The notes below the pieces were generated by a model, which worked only from the letters and a program-made list of their open reading frames with translations, was not told the DNA's origin and did no database searches. The position numbers were made by a program, and so were the translations under genes. 64,000 bases of DNA from FEN-1297 sp021817845 (GTDB lineage Bacteria; Bacteroidota; Ignavibacteria; Ignavibacteriales; Ignavibacteriaceae). Location: positions 1 to 64,000 of the forward strand of contig JAKAFW010000004.1 of NCBI GenBank assembly GCA_021817845.1. Reading direction: 5' to 3'. Every line of letters begins with the position of its first letter. The first letter of the stretch is position 1. Positions 62,297 to 64,000 of the stretch are shown piece by piece.

Positions 62297-63220
62297 ATGA
62301 AAAAAAATCGTTCGAATGTTATTAACATTATCGGTTTCCCAATGGATTTAGGTGCCGATAGAAGAGGCGTTGACATGGGACCCTCTGCTTTGAGAATTGC
62401 CGGGGTAAGAGAAAAACTTGAGAGGCTTGGATACAAAATTATTGACAGCGGTGATATTAATATCCGGATAATGGAACTTCAAAAAATTACTAATCATAAG
62501 CTTAAATATCTAGATGAAATTTTGAAAACTTCTAAAGTACTTGCCAAAAAAGTTGAAAAAGTCCTGGATAAGGGTCAGTTCCCTCTCTGCATCGGCGGAG
62601 ATCACTCAATGGCTATCGGAAGTATTGCGGGGATTTCTTCTTATTGCAGAAAAAACAAATTGAAACTCGGAGTTATCTGGATTGATGCGCATGCTGATAT
62701 GAACACAGATGAAACCTCTCCTTCCGGGAATATCCACGGTATGCCACTTGCTGCCGCTCTTGGATTAGGCAATGAGCATCTTACAAATTTCTATGGGTTT
62801 GCCCCAAAAGTTAAACCGGAAAATTGTGCTCTTATCGGTATTAGAAGCATCGACCAGCTTGAAAAATTGAATATAAAAAAGTTAAACCCTTCCGTTTACA
62901 CAATGACAGACGTTGATAAACTCGGAATTCATAGAATAATTTCAAGAGTCCTTAAACAGTTTAAGGAAAAAGTCGATCACATTCATGTAAGCTTTGATCT
63001 TGACGCTGTTGATCCCTCTGTCGCTGCGGGTGTCGGTACTCCTGTTCGCGGCGGTTTAAGCTACAGGGAAACCCACCTTATAATGGAATCTATAGCCGAA
63101 TGTGGCTGCATGTCATCTCTTGAGGTTACCGAAATAAATCCAATTTTAGATAATAAAAATGAAAGTGCTATATTTGCTTCCGATGTAATTGCTTCAGTTA
63201 TGGGGCAAAGAATTTTGTAA
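62297..63220 (+). CDS. rocF: arginase
   Basis: Arginase cleaves arginine to ornithine and urea. The 307-residue protein has all metal-binding motifs: GGDHS (H103), DAHAD (D130, H132, D134), a substrate His in GNIHGMP (H147) and SFDLDAVDP (D234, D236). The C-terminal LEVTEINPILD is the family's end. Length fits the family (about 300). The related agmatinases share these motifs; RGVDMGPSALR and the TPVRGGLSYRE loop favour arginase. A small membrane protein gene follows 36 bp later. Confidence 0.93.
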   Translation: MKKNRSNVINIIGFPMDLGADRRGVDMGPSALRIAGVREKLERLGYKIIDSGDINIRIMELQKITNHKLKYLDEILKTSKVLAKKVEKVLDKGQFPLCIGGDHSMAIGSIAGISSYCRKNKLKLGVIWIDAHADMNTDETSPSGNIHGMPLAAALGLGNEHLTNFYGFAPKVKPENCALIGIRSIDQLEKLNIKKLNPSVYTMTDVDKLGIHRIISRVLKQFKEKVDHIHVSFDLDAVDPSVAAGVGTPVRGGLSYRETHLIMESIAECGCMSSLEVTEINPILDNKNESAIFASDVIASVMGQRIL

Positions 63221-63256
63221 CCGGGAAATATTCTCCCAATGAGAGGGTAAATTCAT

Positions 63257-63760
63257 TTGTATAAAGATCATCTTCTTGTTATTTATCTTTTGATTTTTTT
63301 AGCCGCTGCTATGATGTTTAGAATATTAGGATTCATTAATACATCGGCTGGAGAAATTTTAAGCTACGTTTTAGCAGTGTATGGAATTATTACGGTTTAT
63401 GTTTCCACGGGCAATAACAAAAAGTTAAATCTATTTTTCGGTACAGTAGTCTTTTTATCGGGTATTATCCTTTTCGTCATAAACAATTTTGATTTTTATA
63501 AATTATCCGGGATTCTTTTTCCCTCAGTATTTTTCATCATCGGTATAGGCTTTTTCATGCTTTTTATAGATAGTCCCTCTGACAAAAGAATTCTAACTGT
63601 TGCAATAATTTTTCTTATTTTCGGAATGGCATTAACAATTATACTCGGCACCCCCTCGATCCAATCATTCTATTATGCAATCCTTTATGTTTCCAAAAAA
63701 CACTGGCTGTTAGTTTTAATTTTAATAATGATAATCCTTCTTACAAAAAGAGTAAAATAG
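63257..63760 (+). CDS. multi-pass membrane protein, 167 aa
   Basis: The protein starts at TTG 63257 and has about five hydrophobic helices across its full length with short loops. I recognise no family. It follows arginase by 36 bp and may share the transcript. An ornithine or urea link cannot be inferred. The composition is rich in Ile, Leu and Phe. Confidence 0.6.
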   Translation: MYKDHLLVIYLLIFLAAAMMFRILGFINTSAGEILSYVLAVYGIITVYVSTGNNKKLNLFFGTVVFLSGIILFVINNFDFYKLSGILFPSVFFIIGIGFFMLFIDSPSDKRILTVAIIFLIFGMALTIILGTPSIQSFYYAILYVSKKHWLLVLILIMIILLTKRVK

Positions 63761-63775
63761 CTGTAAAATTATTTA

Positions 63776-64000
63776 TTATAATGAACCGGTTAGGAAAATC
63801 ATGTTACCCGGCCTTATTGCACCGTTAGAAGGTTCTTCGGAAACAATAAATTTTGCTCCGTCTTGACTTGTAATTTCCGGAAGTGTAAAAGAAAAATAAT
63901 TTGATCCGCTGACGTTTTTAAAAACCCCTAAAGAACTAGATTTGCCTTTCATGATAATCCATAATTGATATGCTTTGTCCTGGGTTAGCGGAGGCATATT
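63776..64000 (-). CDS. anti-sigma factor, C-terminal part (RskA-like), partial
   Basis: This minus-strand frame runs off the right edge of the window. The visible 74 or so residues, LTQDKAYQLWIIMKGKSSSLGVFKNV and then GAKFIVSEEPSNGAIRPGNMIFLTGSL, match the C-terminal RskA-type domain of anti-sigma K-like factors. The N-terminal zinc-finger and transmembrane parts, and the partner sigma factor, would lie beyond the window. Regulation by proteolysis is typical of the family. Confidence 0.7.
   Translation of the reverse strand, partial: NMPPLTQDKAYQLWIIMKGKSSSLGVFKNVSGSNYFSFTLPEITSQDGAKFIVSEEPSNGAIRPGNMIFLTGSL

Overview
This window looks like a chromosome piece from an AT-rich bacterium of the Ignavibacteria/Chlorobi/Bacteroidetes group. 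That is inferred from the gene content: an outer membrane with TonB-plug and beta-barrel proteins, a LytTR two-component pair, a reaction-centre-type multihaem cytochrome, a DUF6266-like protein, few Shine-Dalgarno sites and many dispersed palindromes. No rRNA or species-level marker is present.

The window splits at a tRNA-Lys gene (about 20.6 kb). To its left (1-20.6 kb) lies an accessory island. It holds an AAA ATPase and a lysis-like cassette: a GH108 muramidase with three small membrane proteins (0.2-3.6 kb). Next come five minus-strand hypothetical, PIN-domain and lipoprotein genes separated by about 190-230 bp elements that look like integron attC sites (3.6-8.5 kb), and a lone membrane protein (9.1-9.5 kb). 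A compact plus-strand five-gene cluster follows: methyltransferase, membrane protein, APC permease, nucleotidyltransferase and metallophosphoesterase (10.2-14.9 kb). Then there is a 2.6 kb noncoding tract of degenerate repeats with conserved hairpins (15.1-17.6 kb). The island ends with a secreted nuclease, a small putative HTH protein, a DUF6266-like protein and a small CxxC protein (17.7-20.3 kb). Large concentric hairpins sit at 1751-1876 and 19879-20048. No integrase, transposase, capsid, tail or terminase gene is visible.

To the right (20.6-64 kb) is ordinary chromosome. It contains a cytochrome c, an MgtC/DUF4010 protein, two ABC-2 exporters and two APC permeases. A sulfur/redox run follows (TauE, rhodanese, DUF2892, thioredoxin-like, DUF302, thioredoxin, rubrerythrin), then lipocalin, OsmC, a trans-sulfuration-type PLP enzyme with a methyltransferase, SerC with DUF1015, an acid phosphatase, a DUF433/DUF5615 pair and ValS. 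The last part has DinB, a LytS/LytTR pair, an outer-membrane receptor, HU, a CBM-GH13 amylase with a DUF885 lipoprotein, an AI-2E permease, GT4 and SpoIID proteins, arginase and a partial anti-sigma factor.

The strongest candidates for something new are noncoding: the attC-like sites, a two-hairpin element present three times with a constant 24-26 nt spacing, the covarying hairpin repeats at 15.3-17.5 kb, and the concentric hairpins. Among coding regions, the five-gene cluster at 10.2-14.9 kb and the muramidase/small membrane protein cassette without virion genes deserve a second look.
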